A DNA stretch of 64,000 nt from Cyprinodon diabolis (Eukaryota > Chordata > Actinopteri > Cyprinodontiformes > Cyprinodontidae). Both the position numbers and the translations under genes were made by a program. The stretch lies in NCBI GenBank assembly GCA_030533445.1, contig CM060070.1, forward strand, positions 31,048,001 through 31,112,000. The letters run 5' to 3'. Shown here piece after piece: positions 1-13,376 of this stretch (position 1 is the first letter of the stretch; every line of letters starts with the position of its first letter). The notes beneath the pieces were generated by a model. It saw nothing but the letters and a program-made list of their open reading frames with translations, ran no database searches and was not told the origin of the DNA.

Positions 1-1516
1 TTCGCTTTAGGGTCGGAGATAGTTCAGACTAGCCAGGCATAGGCAGCTAGGCATCAAGAGCTGCGGTATGAACGATCGATTGAGAGTCTGGTCTGGGATT
101 GTTTCTACCATTTAATGGCAACAAGGATGCAGAATGTTCTTTATGCGGTTCTGTTTGTAAATCTAAAAACTGGACGACTTCCTTAAATTGTCACCTAAAT
201 AGCACCTGTTAGGCAGTGCTGCATGGCGGAGCACCATCAGCTTCTCTGCTGTGGTTGAAAGGTGACAATGTTAGGATAAAATAAAAATGGAGGGTAGTAC
301 GTGACACATTTGTAACATGATAGTTAAAGAATTGCCTGCAATAAGCATGGAAAACGCTTCTGTGAGTTAATTCACTTTTATAGATCCAAGCTTTAACCTC
401 TGAGAGCAACAAGAACCGTCGTTTTTAACTGCACAAATCTCTCCTAGCACTGATAGCTTGATTACACGCAAACCAATCAGCATCCATCTTATTGAAACTA
501 CATGGCTAATAGTCTGACAGCATGTCAGACTGACATATCCTGTATATTATTAATAATGTTAAGTTATGTGGATTGAAAATCATAAATCTTTTAGTTTTTT
601 AATTTTTAATTTGTTTTGTTATATTGTATAAATAAGTGTATTAATGTGTTTTTGTTTATTCAGTCAGTCTTTACAACAGATGGCACAATAAATTACATTG
701 TTAAAATATAATGATATGCTATTTTTTTAATATACCATATTGTCAAAAAAATATTAAGCGCTTTTTGTTGTGGAAAGATGCTCTTGATAAGATAGAAAAG
801 TCAGGTTTATAGGAAAATAGCCGCTTATCAATTAATTATTAGTCGATGGAAAAGGTCAATCAACGTGAGATTATTTCATTAATCAATAACTAGCATCCCT
901 AATTTACACTAAATATACAGTGCTTCCCCTGCGTACCAGTCAGTGGCTGGCTCATTCTGACCTCCAGTTCTAAAATAAACATGTCAGATAACGTACCTGC
1001 TTCACAGTCAAATGACCCATATGATGCTCTTTTTTTTTTTTTTTTTTTTTTTAAGGCTGAAGTTGTAAAAGTGTGAAGATACTTCAAGTTTGTTGAAGAT
1101 TAGCAGAGGTTTGGATATGTTTGTAGCATTTTTTGTTTAACACAGACAGAGAGCGTGTTGGGAAGGTGAAGAGACGGGAGACCAATTTGTTTTAAGCTGC
1201 TAATTGGTGTCTATGAAGTTAGACACTTCTATTTACCACATTTTCCCCACAGTAAGTGACGATAATGTGGTAGTGCCCTGATATTGTTTATTTAGATCTC
1301 AGCCTTGTTATATATTCTATATTTGTATTTGTAAATAGATTAGTATTAGGTGATTTATTCAATTTTTTATTTTTTAACAGGCTTCATAATACAGTTTAAA
1401 CATTAAATTATTATTTTAAAGTGAAATAACTTTGAAAATGTCATTATTTGATATGCAATATAAATAACGTTTCTTTAAAATTAGATTATTTAAATCAGTT
1501 GATAGATAAAAAAAAA

Positions 1517-1520
<4 letters not shown>

Positions 1521-1603
<83 letters not shown>

Positions 1604-1609
1604 TTTTTT
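1521..1609. repeat. (AT)n microsatellite followed by poly-T
   Basis: An uninterrupted AT dinucleotide run of about 65 bp passes directly into a run of 24 T. This is a simple repeat, likely length-polymorphic. Confidence 0.95.
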
Positions 1610-1849
1610 ATAAAATCATAAAACCTTACAATAGGAAAAGTTTTTCAATCATACACTTAAAAAATACAGAAACAATTCACTGTTAGAGACAAGTTCTAAG
1701 TGAAAAAAATCTTGTTTGATGATTTATTAAAGATTAAAAACTTGCTCTAATTTAACCAACCTATCCCTGTAATTACAGGTATGCATAATTGTGCTCAGGT
1801 GAGTTGTAAAATTGTATTTATAGCAGATCTAATCAGGAATGCAGGATAT

Positions 1850-1946
1850 TATTAGTCTAATTACATATCTTTCATATGTAATCTGGTTAAACATAATTAC
1901 TTTAGTAATCTGATTACATAGTACTGATTATATATAATCAGTAACC
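1850..1946. repeat. TAATC/GATTA-rich degenerate repeat patch
   Basis: Several copies of GTAAT, TAATCTG and GATTACA occur in both orientations, for example TAGTAATCTGATTACATAG. Similar GATTA-rich palindromic patches are common in fish dispersed repeats. The boundaries are only approximate. Confidence 0.35.
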
Positions 1947-2512
1947 TCCCAGCAGTGGCTCCGAAGCAACTCAACATTTTTGCTCTCCAACTCACTGCAT
2001 GGCACAATGGCTGGCTCACACTCACTGAGTGGGTGTGCTGGTGGGCATTTTGGAAGTGGTGCAATGGGAAGAACGTGTACACATGGGAATTCACATCTAA
2101 CCGCAGCAAGCGGGGAAGATCTCAGCTCTGTAATGTCCTCACCTGGTGGAGCTTTGCAGGTAATCTGAACAGTGGGTGTGTATTGAGGGGGCTGCTGGCA
2201 GCCCCTGCTGTGTGTGTGTGTATATGTGTGTGCTGGAATGTGCCAGGGCTTGCTTTCAGGGTGGGACATTATGACCTCAGGCGATTGAATGGGTGGGTGC
2301 GACTTGCATAGGAGTAGAGAGGAGTCACACTCGGTTTTAACCCCAGAGTCCATAGACAAATGTCAGATTAGAGCAGATGACAGCCCCAGTGGAAGAACCC
2401 ACTGGGCAGGCAGGGGTTAATGATTTGTGTCAAAATCTGGTTCAATTTAGGATTATGACAACTGCCTGCTTTTCAGTACTAAGTGTTTCCCACCTTACTT
2501 TCATCTTGGCAG

Positions 2513-2630
2513 GGGGAGGAGGAGGAGGAGGACGGGGGAGACAGAGGGTACTGTGTCTTTAAGAGAGAGAGAGAGAGAGAGTGTGTGTGTGTGTGAGTGT
2601 GTGTGAGAGAAAGAGAGAGAAAAGGGAGGG
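2513..2630. repeat. Polypurine / (GA)n-(GT)n low-complexity tract
   Basis: A (GGA)n patch is followed by (GA)n, (GT)n and again GA-rich sequence. It lies at the 5' side of the candidate zbtb7a first exon. GA tracts at fish promoters can act as GAGA-type elements, but that is inference. Confidence 0.85.
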
Positions 2631-2802
2631 ACCTCTTTGCCCTCCAGAAACCAGGAAGGGAATTGAGTTGATCTGCTGCTGCTTGGTTAGCGCATACAGG
2701 GGCTTTAAGCTGCACCACAGTGAGAGGGAGATAGAGAGCTCTGGAGAGGAGGAGAGGAGAGGGCTGAGATACCCACAACAAGCACCATCACGGCCATCAC
2801 AG
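2540..2802 (+). other. zbtb7a: Candidate zbtb7a non-coding exon 1 (5' UTR)
   Basis: A GA-rich, ATG-poor stretch ends at CCATCACAG followed by GTGAGC, a strong consensus splice donor (intron starts 2803). It lies upstream of the BTB exon, which has its own acceptor at 12811-12812 and 5' UTR from 12813, so an upstream leader exon is required. Mammalian ZBTB7A also has a non-coding first exon. The transcription start is not determined, and the choice of this donor over others in the 10-kb interval is inference. Confidence 0.4.
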
Positions 2803-2924
2803 GTGAGCTGAAGGCGACCTGTCATCCCCTCCTCTGCCTGCCCTGGGCCTGTCGAGCTCAGGGGGGTGGGAGCAAGCAGAGGAGAGAGGACTGAGGAAGG
2901 GGAGCCAGAATGGAGAGCAGGGTT

Positions 2925-2943
2925 GGGGGGGGGGGGGGGGGGG
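2925..2943. repeat. (G)19 homopolymer
   Basis: Nineteen consecutive G lie about 120 bp downstream of the candidate exon 1 donor. It could form a G-quadruplex. It is also the kind of run where assembly length is unreliable. Confidence 0.95.
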
Positions 2944-3590
2944 AGTGACCATAGAGGTGAGGTGGGTTGCAGCAGCAGCAGCCCCTAGTCAAGGTTCCAT
3001 TTTTTTTTTATATTTCCCTTAGATATGTCTTCTGTAGAGCTGTTTAACTCTGAAGAATCTTGTGATAAAGTTCATAGGACGTGATCAAAACATTAACTTT
3101 TCAGGCAGGTGGAAGCACTTAGAGGAGGAAGAGGAGGAGGGAGGGTGGGAGGTGTCAGAGGAGAAGGAGGAAGCAAAAAAATAATGGTACTGAACTAGCT
3201 ACAAGCAGTGGCAGCAACTTTACAGGACATTACAGGGACAGGCACTCATTGCAGGGTGTGCTGGATGTGCAAAGCATGTCTGGGTGGCATTGGGTTGTTT
3301 AGAGGAGGGGTGAGTCAATTTAGGTCAGGAGTTTCAAGTGTGTCTGAACGACCCAAGAGCACTGAGCTGATGAAAGAGCATGCGGCCGATGTTTCAGTGC
3401 TGTCCTGACAGTCTGGGCTGAAATTTGTTTTGTTTTTTCCTCCCACAGTGCTCTGCCCTGTTTGATGGCTGCTCTGTACTTTAATACATTGCAGGCTTCT
3501 AGCAACACACTGTAGTGTATAATTCAGCCCTGGGTTGCTTACGTTAGAGCAGGCTTGGAGATAGTGGGGGTGGTGAGGGCAGAGAGGGAA

Positions 3591-3672
3591 GCTGGGACTC
3601 GTAGTCCGCAGCTGGGGCTGTGGGAACCAGGTGACATTGGGTTTCAGCCTCCATATCCCAGAGTGCCTTGCC
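3591..3672. promoter_or_regulatory. Two ZNF143/SBS-like sites
   Basis: On the minus strand 3605-3591 reads ACTACGAGTCCCAGC, close to the ACTACAANTCCCAG form of the ZNF143 (Staf) site. On the plus strand 3656-3672 reads TCCCAGAGTGCCTTGCC, close to the TCCCANAATGCNTTGCG form. The spacing of 50 bp and the position about 0.8 kb after the candidate first exon suggest a promoter-proximal element. Matches were made by eye. Confidence 0.35.
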
Positions 3673-6600
3673 CTCGGCCATGGAGGAAAGGGAACTGCCA
3701 TCAGCCTATCTCTGCGAGGAGGTGTGGTGAGTGAGCCGCTGTGAAGCCAATGAAGTGAGGGGATGCAGGAGCAGAGTTGTGGGCTGAAAATAGAGGGTGG
3801 TGGTGGATGGGATGGGGGCGGGTAGGTGTCTGTGTGGGATCAGGCAAGGGCTTGCCTGTGTGACTAGGGCCACTCACAAGTTTCCTGCCTGGTAATGCTC
3901 TAGCCCTGCCCAGAGACACAGGCAGCAGAGCTGGCCGGCAAAGCAGGGGAAGGCAAAGAGGTCCCGAGAAACATTTTCTGCCTATTTGGTGAGCATTACA
4001 AAGACATCCACACACACACTATGTCTTTAGGCTGGGATTTAGATGAGATGGGAGGCAAGCATGGGAGGTAAACACCAATGTGTCTTAACAGAGCTCAGAG
4101 TTCTTGACCCGCTTGAAGGCAGAGCAGGAGTTGAGGGGTCAGGTGCTACATTGATTATCTGTTAAAGTTGGCTTTCTTAACTTTGGACATTGAATTCTTC
4201 ATGTGTTGTCTTGATTCTGTTAAGATGTGCTCAGTTAAATAGATCTGTTTCTAGTGTTATTTGCATATACTGTACCTCTGCTTCTTGAGGGGTAAGCCAG
4301 AGTGAGATACTTGGCTTAGCTGCACCTGATAGCTCCAGGGACACAGGTGTTGAGTAATAGTTTTAGAAACTTAACTAAAGCGGCATCTCGCCTTAATGAG
4401 GTGGAGAACAGGTGACATCTTGTGACAGCTGAATCCCCCCCCCCCTCCTTCCAGCAGAGCAGATTGCTTCGACTGAGTCTGGGCAATATTATTGCAAAAC
4501 TTAAGCTCTGGGAACTTTGTGTTACCATCCCCAAAGAGCATTAGTGTTCACAGATTGATTTCAGTCGTTCAAACCATGCTCAATCTCATGACATGCCTTC
4601 ACTCTTTACCGCTCATCTCTCCCATCCTCGCCAGCATCTTGTTTAAAGCAGATTGTAATCTCTTTTGCCGCCATGTAACACTTGCTTTTTTAGCCAGTGG
4701 TTTCAAAACTTCACAGCAACCCTCACTGTCTTCCTCGATAACCAGATGCTTTTTTTTTTTTTGGCTTTGCATACTTGTCGAACCCGTTCTTACAAATGTG
4801 TGGGCATGGAGAGGGTAAGTGAAGAGCACTATACGCCCATTTTATGAGAACCTTTTTTACACTGCTGCTGTAAATGAAGTTCAGCACTTTTTCTTGTTCA
4901 TTTCAGGCTCACAAAATAGACTAGCTACTGTGAATACAGTCCTCTGTATGTGCTTTACCCTATGGATGAAGAGCGCGGTAATTTCTAGTGAATTCCAGCA
5001 AGAGGTTAAACTAGGACGCCATATGTGTTTGTATGCGTGAGTGCGTGTGTACGTACGTGCGCGTCTATGTTACCAACAATAGACTCCAGAGGAATTGCAG
5101 GGGACTTCAGTGACTGTGGGCAGGTCCAAGACACCACCCATCAATTTGGCGGTGAGGCTGAATACAGTTTGATATTCCTGTATGTTTGTGCCTGCACCAC
5201 GATGGACCAAAACTAGCAGGTTCAGGCAGACCGAGAGGACAGGTTGTGTGATGTCGCCGTGGCAGTTTGAGGCTTTCTTTCAGAATAAAAAGCTGGCAGT
5301 ATACAGTAGGATACATGTAGCTGTCATATTGTTTGTTTAAAGGTTTATCCATGTGTTAAACTGGCTTTCTACAGTAGATAGTTGTTTTTTTTAAGAGGAG
5401 AATTTTTATGCCGCCTTTTTTTTACATGAAGGCATTCATAAAGCTTTCAAACGTTTACAGTTGGAGTTGTTTCATTTGCCTCTTTCTTATTGAATGCAGC
5501 TTCACTTCCCCTCCATGATGTTTGGTTCCCCTGGTCAGCTGCTTAATATACCACAGCTTCCAGCCTGGCTAGACAGACAGACCCCTCTCTGTTGTTTTTC
5601 TGTTGTTATGCTGAAGACCAGGGGCAGTAAAGGGGCTTCTTCTGTTCTCTTCTGGGACATTTATTGTGCAGAGTTCAACACAACCTGATCAAATTAAGAG
5701 TAAGAGAGTGAGGCCTGGGATGTTTTCAAAAAGGAGCAAAGGCTCTACCTCCATCATAAGAATTTTTAGAGTTGGATGCTTATTTTTTTTTCTTGGTGTT
5801 CAAATAGAAGGTGGAGATGTTTATGATATTTACCAAAAAAAACACCCCCAATTATTGATTTAATTAGAATAAAGCCTGTGGGTAGGCCAAGGGAGGCGGA
5901 TGTGGGACCAGCCTGACACTGTCTGCTCGCTGATGGAGTTACTTGGTTTGCAGTGAAACAAGAGAAAGACAATGTGTGGGTTGCATTAAAGTATGGCGAG
6001 ACATGGGGAGGTGGGTGGGTCCGAACAGCTTTGCCTCCTCAGCAGTGGAAAGGGGAAGTGGGTGATGTGGTGGATACTATGCAGTTCACAGTCTGAGACA
6101 GAGATGGAGCAATGATGAGATGAGAGCAACAGATGAGAGGAAAAGAAGGGGGGGGGGGGTCAGACAGTACGGACAGGGAGACAGAGCAAGAGAAGAGCTG
6201 GTCATCTGATAACAGAGCGGGTTCTGTTACACGCCTGCCACAGGCTCACAGGAAGTCCTCCTTCCCTGTCGGCTGGGCATGCGTAGAGCTGTGCTTCCAT
6301 TGCTCACTGCTTGACCACTGAAACTGCTTGACAGGAGCATTCTTAGCGCCATGTGTTTTGCAACATGAGCAGGTTGTCAAGAAATGCTAAGTTATTATAT
6401 GAAATTATAAGAGAAAAGGACAAAAACTGTAATGCATGTTTGCTTGTGTAATCTTTCATTAAAAAAACATAAAAGGAGCAAATTATGTTTCATTATGTCT
6501 GTTTCCACCTGTAATAACCCCAAAGCTGTATGAAAAACACTACATACCCCTTTATTTAAGTTCTTAATTGGAATTCCTTTAAAGCTTTATGGGCAGGTGG

Positions 6601-8369
6601 GATTTTACCAACAGTATAGTATCTTATTTTAGTATTATTCCAGTTTGGTTGGTTATAAAGTTGGAATTAGGGCTGGCCAAGAGGAGGCCCAGTCTAAAGC
6701 CGACTTTGGACACCATGGACAACTTCCATTGTGGCTTAGTCGATTGCAGTTTTATAAACCTTTAAATTGTCGTGACGTTTGCACTGAGTCGTTTTGTACA
6801 CAGAAGCTGATGATTATTTACAAGAGGAATGAAAGTTGGAGGCAGCGCAGAAGCAAACATCTTCCTAAGGAAAGCATTTACTGAGCATTGAACATCTAAG
6901 GTGTTTCCAGTCACGGTTATTGCCTGATAATAAAAGTGCACTGGTGTAAAATTTAAACATATGACAGCAGTTTAACTGGATGCTGTTTCACCCATTTTTA
7001 TACTGCTTTCCTTTTTATTACATAGTTACTTTTGCTGGAATTGCTTTACATGCTCTATTCGTTACACACAGATTATTGACACACTACCTCCATTTCCTCT
7101 CTGCATTTCCGTGGACTGCTGTTTAATTTAAACATGAAAGTAATTTAAAGGTTCTTAAAATAGCTTTTACTACTATCTGCTGTGGTTTTGTTCCTTATTA
7201 GGCATCTTTCCAACTCTATTTAAACTTAATGATGACGCCATTAGTGCTATCTCTTATAGGTAACCGCTTAATACCCCAAACCAGACCTTTTTTTAGTCCT
7301 CTGATCTTAATTTTTATTTGTTTGTCTTATAAAAAGCAAACTTGCAACTTTTAGATAAGTCCCAAGGTGTTTATTTGAGCATGTTTGTTTCTACAAATGG
7401 GTTGAAAAGTAATTTTCTGCTTAACAGTGTGACACCTGTGCTGTTGCTCAACCAGCCCCTGTCCTCCCCCCCAGCCTGAATGTGGTTACCTTTTCTCTTA
7501 CTGTAGCAGGTTATTCCAGGTCTAACAGTAATTCATCCTGAGTTTATCATTGACATCTGAGCCAGATTCTTTGGCCCCAATTTGCTCTAAAGTTGAGAGC
7601 GAGCCTGCGAGTTTAACTCCCCGTCTCGCCCACCGCCTTCTCACTGGCTCTGTGTTTTACCAGCCCATGCAACTTTAGGTTTTTATCAGACCCTAGCCTA
7701 TTTCCTGATTTGCTCCTAACGCGGCCAATCAGGTTTCCTTCCACTTTGGCCAACAACCACTGAGCAGTGGCAGTTACTCAAAATCCAACACACACAAACA
7801 CACCCCAGGGTAAAGCTACTCACACTTCATAGTGGATCCTTCTAGATCCGTGGGAAATGGTCTTCATATTTTCTCCACACTCATACAAAAATAAAAGCCT
7901 CTGAAAACCTTTTGTAATTCATTAATAATTTCTAGAAAAGAAAAAAAGATCTAATTTAATTGTTGATTCAGGTTTATTTTATCAAAGACAAATTCACAAT
8001 GAATAGTTTAACATTTTATTAGAGCATTGGTCGGGACAGTTTTTGCCATTTAGATCATGCACTTTGTTATTAATGTGTAATCAGTTTATTACCATGGTAT
8101 CTTTCACACCATGAGAATATCTGGCTGGCCTGTGGCTATTTAGTACTTCTTTGAAATAGACACATTTCACTATATTTTAACTTCTTAAATTAGTATTAGC
8201 CATTATGTAGATTCTCTCATTAGATTTAAGGAACCAGAAAGTGAAAAGAAAAAGATTGGGGGGGGGGGGGGATTGGTGGTTGTGAGTTTTTTATAAATGT
8301 TTCTAATCTGTTTATTTCCTTATGTGCGAAACATCTGGGTTACACACAGTTAACAGTTTGTTTGCTTGC

Positions 8370-8590
8370 ATCTAAGAATGACTGGTAAGTGTCAGACAAA
8401 GATTGAGAGACATCCAGCGCGGATATTTTCGAGACGTTCCACAGAACGATACATGTCAGCCTAAATAAAAACCATTCCTGGTAACTCCCGCCTCATTTGG
8501 ATTCTAATGAGTTTGACAGTCTGCGACAAGCAAATTGGCTCCAACTGTCTCTGTGCAGATGTTGATACATGTCGTGTTCGGTCAACTGAT
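8370..8590. promoter_or_regulatory. Possible conserved non-coding element in zbtb7a intron 1
   Basis: About 200 bp of complex, repeat-free sequence holds homeobox-like and SOX/octamer-like words (ATTCTAATGAG, AACAGAACG-type and CAAATTGGC). It stands out from the low-complexity DNA around it. No alignment was possible, so this is a judgement of texture only. Confidence 0.25.
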
Positions 8591-9897
8591 TAAAAAGGGG
8601 GAGAAAAAAAAACTGGAAAAACAGAAACGTCTCTTACACATACGCTGTCGGACGGATATTTGGGAGGGGGCGAAGAGATGTTGCAGAAGAGCTGAATGAG
8701 ATGAGGGTGGAGATGGGATGGGTCGGCCCTCAAGTTGAGGCGGTTTTTTGACTTGCAAAGCAGGCCCGGGCGCTCGTGGCCCGATCACTGATGAGAGGGC
8801 CCTTCCCTGAAAGTGGAACACAGCGTACACGGACAGCTGCGCTGCAGCTTTGTGCTAGATTGTTGGCCTTGTCACCCACAGGCATGAATTAGTGATAAGG
8901 AATGTTCCAAGCCATGAGGAGGTGTCAGGATCAGGTTTGTGGCTCCATGTTTCTTCTTTCTATGTGTTCTGTGCAGGTTTGTTTAGGGACAGGTTGCTCC
9001 TGCATTCAGAGCAGTCCCTTCTCTGGCGCTGAATCAGATTTTATGTGTGTGCGCATGCGTGTTCGTGCCTGTGTGAGTTTTATCTCCTCGTCAGCTCAAC
9101 GTCTTTACCTCGCAAAGCCATGACCCGGGGTCAACTCTGGGCAAATGGGGGGGATACAGTAGCGCGGTTGGCAGCATCGCAGCAAAGCCTGGTTTAGAGC
9201 AGGTGCTGTAGAGCTGCCCTGCTAAAGAAAAGCAGGTCGGCTCGGCTCTGGATGCGGCTCTCAGAGATCTGTTTCCACCTGCAAAGGACACGACGGGGAG
9301 CCATATGGATTCCCTTTCTTTTTCTCTTCCTTCCTATCTCACCCCATTTTCTTTGCCTACTGTGTCATATCTCTCTCTCCTCCCTTCACTTATGCAGATG
9401 AGGTTTGGGGTAGTAAATTAGCTTATGCCATGGCTGACAGATTGTTTTGAGTAGAGCTCTGTTAGAATCATTGGCCGTTTTCTCAGACCCTATGTGGTCA
9501 ACTGCCCACAATGATATGATTTAAGAGACACAAAGACAAACTGTGCAGCCACTGTTCTCATGGGACGACAACCTTGATTAAAAACATCCCACTTTACTGT
9601 ATCAGAGTTAAGACTGAAGGCTAAAGCAAAGATGTTGTAAAAAGACAAAAGGTAACATTTATTCCAACACATTTACATTTATGAGAAATTGTAACTTTTA
9701 TTTATCAAGTTCATTATTATTATAATCATTTCTTTTAAAGTCAGACGGTTTCCCTTTCTGCGTATGTGTGGTAATAGTGTTATTATGATATTTTGTTGTT
9801 ATTTCTTGTGAGGATTATCAAAGTGAAATATCTGAAATAGTACCTATTGTTTATTACCATAAACCTATAACTCCGTACACCCAGCAAAAGCAAATAT

Positions 9898-10262
9898 GGG
9901 TGTTCCGATACATTTTTTTGGTTCCAATACAAAACTGATATCGCAGCTTTGAGTATTGACTGATACAGATATCAACCCAATACGATATCTGCATTAATTA
10001 TACACTTTTATTGCTTTTTTTTACAATATGGAATGATAGAGAAAGCTTGATAAAGTGATATTTATCAAAAAGAGAACAATACTTAATAAAATTAGACATT
10101 AGATCAACTGACCCATTTCTTATTCACAATAAACTGAAGCAGACAGAAGTGAAGTGAATCTATGAGTTTTCTGATATTGGGGATCTTAAAGGCATGAAGA
10201 TATATTCCGATATTCAGTTCTTGGCTGATATCAGACCGAGTTCCCATATCAGTAGCATTAAA
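9898..10262. repeat. Dispersed repeat with CCGATAT motifs (possible hAT-like MITE)
   Basis: The block opens with GGGTGTTCCGATAC and closes with words such as TTGGCTGATATCAGACCGAG. Many GATAT/ATATC copies occur near both ends and an AT-rich middle lies between. This matches a style of non-autonomous hAT-like repeat seen widely in fish. The ends are approximate, and no clear target site duplication was found. Confidence 0.45.
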
Positions 10263-12890
10263 AGCAAATACTATCATGAAAATAAAACCATCACCAAAAA
10301 GGCCACTTTACTACAACAGCAGGCAACATGATAATCAAAATCTTACTAAATCATGAACTAGAGTTCATTTTTAAAAGGACAGGAGAGCTGATTCTGTTCA
10401 TGATTTTGTTTTTTTTTATTGTATTTTTGTAAGATTGAGATAATTCCCCTGTACAAGCTGTCCCATTTCTAGAGCAACACAATAATAACAAACGGATGTC
10501 ATTTGTTGCCCAACAACAAACTCTACCTGTAGTCATCACTCTAATTTTGGCGTCACTTTAAATGGACTTTAAACTGCAGTAACATTAAGATGTAGCAGTT
10601 TAGTAGTTTTAAAGCCAAAAGGTGGTTCATCTGAACACTGGAAACCAGCTGATGCCTTAAAGCCGGCTGACATTTTACTGGTAATCACACTTAGCAAAGC
10701 TGGGCAAACTGTTCTATCATTATCCTCTGAGCGTACAGCTTTTTATCTAAATGTTATCTTCATTATTACTTTTGGCTCAATTAAGCAAACTTTGACCCAG
10801 TTAGGAACTGATGTGAAGGCAACACACCTCCTCAGCCCATATGGGCTCCTACGCACAGAGGGAAGGATAAATCGAACTATGAAGTGTCTGACATCACAGG
10901 TGTGGACGCAGATAGGTGTTTCCTTACAGAGGATAAAACAAAGCATAACAGGGCAGAGGATGGGGCTGAAGAAAGAGGGCAAACTCTATTAAAAGAGGAG
11001 GGGCAGCCAGGTTAAGGCAGGTTTGGTGATGGGGTGCAGCATTCGAACATACCAGGAGGATTGATCGCCAGGAATCTTGTCATTTGAAGCTTGTAGAGAA
11101 CAAACCATTTAACGCAACAACCGCTCAGCCTCGCCCCTCCGCTGGGTCTGCCTGGCAGATGGTGACGAGGGGGGGAGGGGGGGGGGGGAGCTGGACAGGG
11201 TGGGTGTCATGTGCGTTTCTGTATGTGTGTGATTTTGTTGTTATTGACGTTACTTTATTCAATCGTGTGACTGAGAAATCGAGGATGGACCGCTCTGCCC
11301 AAACCCACCCCCACCCCCCCACTGCCTAAGCTTCAGTTGATTTATTTTAATTCCCACCAAACACACATGCACAGAAAAACACACGTGAGCGAGGGGACAG
11401 GCCTTTTCCGAAACTTGGCACGCAGTGCAGGGTGGGGTAACTAGCTCAGACCGGATTGACAACCTCCCTTTTTAATGTTGTTCCTTTCCCACTCGACGTA
11501 CATTCTCTTCCTCCTCCTGTCGACTCTTTCTCTTTTTTTTTTCCACAGGGTCTGCCCTTTGCAGGCTTCTCCACATCCCCTAACCCTCCTCTCCCTTCGT
11601 GTTCCTCCACTTTCTTCCCTCACTCTCAACTGTCATAGAGTGCATAGGCTACACAAACCCAGCTCCCAGCATGCACTCTGATCCCCTCTGCTTATCTGTC
11701 CTCCACGACCTCTTTCTTGATGTCTTCCGTAGATGTATTCATGTATGCAAGGAAACAGGCACCCAGCCACCTGCACACATGAAATACATAAATATCTTTA
11801 TGATTCTCCCATTTCCCATATGCACTGCAAGTAACTAATGTCTCACACTTAGTCATCTATCTGTTTTGCCATTAGTAAGAGTAAGAGTAGTCTCTTTTTA
11901 ACTCTTTCAAAATACTTCAGAAGCTGTCACGAGGTGCAGAGCTTTGGTGTTACCATATGGCTTGAAGACTCTTGTCTCAAGGCTCTCCAGTCCGGCTGAA
12001 AGGAGCGATATGTAAAATATTCACACTGAAGTTCAGTTTCAGGTCAGACGGGGACAGATCTTGATTCAAGCCTACTTCATAAGTTGAATTATTAGGGAGC
12101 ATGTCATTACGAAAGACATGTTAGGATATGTAAGAGTTAGTTAAAAATTATGAATCAGTTAATATTAGAAAATGTATTAGGGAAATTCTATATTTCTTCT
12201 TTGTTATTATACCTGAATGATGTTTAATGTAAAAAAAAAATTCTGGTGTCAAACAAATAATTAATTTTGAGGCCATTTTCAGAGTTACAGAAATTAGATA
12301 AGGGTTTGATGCACATAGAGAGATTATCTCTATGGCCTCCAGCAGATAACCCTCAGGACTTTTTTCATTTTCGATCTAGCTGCCATAGTCCTTAGAGAGA
12401 AGAAAAAAGCCACAAACTGTGTGGTTAGTGCATCTCTAATTATTAATAGATTAGTTATTGTTTCCGTATCTTTAACTGCATATTGTGCAGGGTAATAAAA
12501 AGCATATAAAGATAATATGAACAAAATGTCAAAAATGTTTGTATTTACATCCTTGCTTCTTCATCCCTTGTAGATCTTTCTCACAACTGGTTTATTAAGG
12601 TTTTAACCAGGTTGTAATAAATACTGCCTATATGCTTTGATTGGATTAATTTCCCTTGTTCTTGGATTTTATTTAATGTTAAAAATGTTTAGTAATGTGT
12701 GGTGCTAATTTTGCAGATTTCTGTCCCAGTCAAACAATATTCCTCTCGCTTTACTATCCAAAAATGAAAAACTGACTGCCGAATCTTTTATCTATCTGTT
12801 ATTTTATTTCAGATAGGCAGACAGACAGACGGCAGGACGGATACACGGGTGGGGGCTGTGCTTGGCGGCTCGGCGGCAGGCTGGTGGAAG

Positions 12891-13376
12891 ATGTCGTCAG
12901 GGGCCGGTGGGAGAGGAGGAAGGCGGCTCGGGGGTATAACAAGCACTGGGGCCGGGGGAAGGCGAGGAGGAGCAGGAGAGGCAGAGGAAGGTCCTGTGGG
13001 GATCCCTTTCCCTGAACACAGCGCAGACGTCCTGGGCAGCCTGAACAAGCAGCGGCTCAGCGGCCTCCTTTGTGATGTGCTCTTAGTCACCCAGGACCAG
13101 GAGTTTCCGGCTCACCGCTCTGTCCTCGCATCCTGCAGCTCTTACTTCCACAAACTCTTCACTTCGGGGATCGCCGCCGACCAACAGAACATCTACAACA
13201 TCGACTTTGTTCCAGCGGAGGCCCTGGGAGCTTTGCTGGACTTCGCCTACACGGCGACGTTGACTGTCAGTCACAGCAGTATTGCTGATATCCTTGCTGC
13301 TGCACGCCTCCTGGAAATCTCTCCTGTCCAGGATGTCTGTACTCACCTGCTGGACACCAAAGTGCTCTCCCCGCCG
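12891..13376 (+). CDS. zbtb7a: zbtb7a coding exon 1: BTB/POZ domain
   Basis: The exon starts after the acceptor at 12811-12812, with 78 bp of 5' UTR (12813-12890). It encodes residues 1-162 and ends at a CCG|GTGAGA donor in phase 0. [19 protein letters not shown] leads into the BTB fold. [32 protein letters not shown] and [10 protein letters not shown] are the usual ZBTB7 strand and helix signatures. The Gly/Arg/Ala-rich leader (residues 1-35) is longer than the mammalian one and comes from GC-rich sequence. An in-frame GTG upstream is not used, because it is 5' of the first ATG. Confidence 0.92.

Larger units (their letters stand above)
1..2510. other. Upstream flank of zbtb7a, no gene seen
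   Basis: AT-rich DNA with only short stop-limited ORFs that show no recognisable protein. It contains T-runs (about 1031-1052), a long (TA)n tract and a TAATC-rich patch, listed separately. The part from about 1950 to 2400 is more GC-balanced and may be the distal promoter of zbtb7a, but I see no defined core promoter element. Confidence 0.5.
2803..12812 (+). other. zbtb7a: zbtb7a intron 1 (if exon 1 is right)
   Basis: Ten kilobases with no recognisable coding exon; the small ORFs here look random. Contents worth naming are a 19-G run at 2925, a pair of ZNF143-like sites near 3.6 kb, G-runs at 6148-6159 and 8258-8271, a conserved-looking stretch near 8.4-8.58 kb, and a CCGATAT-rich dispersed repeat at about 9.9-10.26 kb. 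The acceptor is TTTTATTTCAG at 12802-12812. Confidence 0.45.

Noticed and set aside
2479..2825. Minus-strand ORFs rich in SLSLS/HTHTHT
   Set aside because: They are translations of (GA)n and (GT)n simple repeats.
12849..12890. In-frame GTG extension upstream of the zbtb7a ATG
   Set aside because: Vertebrate translation starts at ATG; the first in-frame ATG is 12891, and the extension reads through leader sequence.
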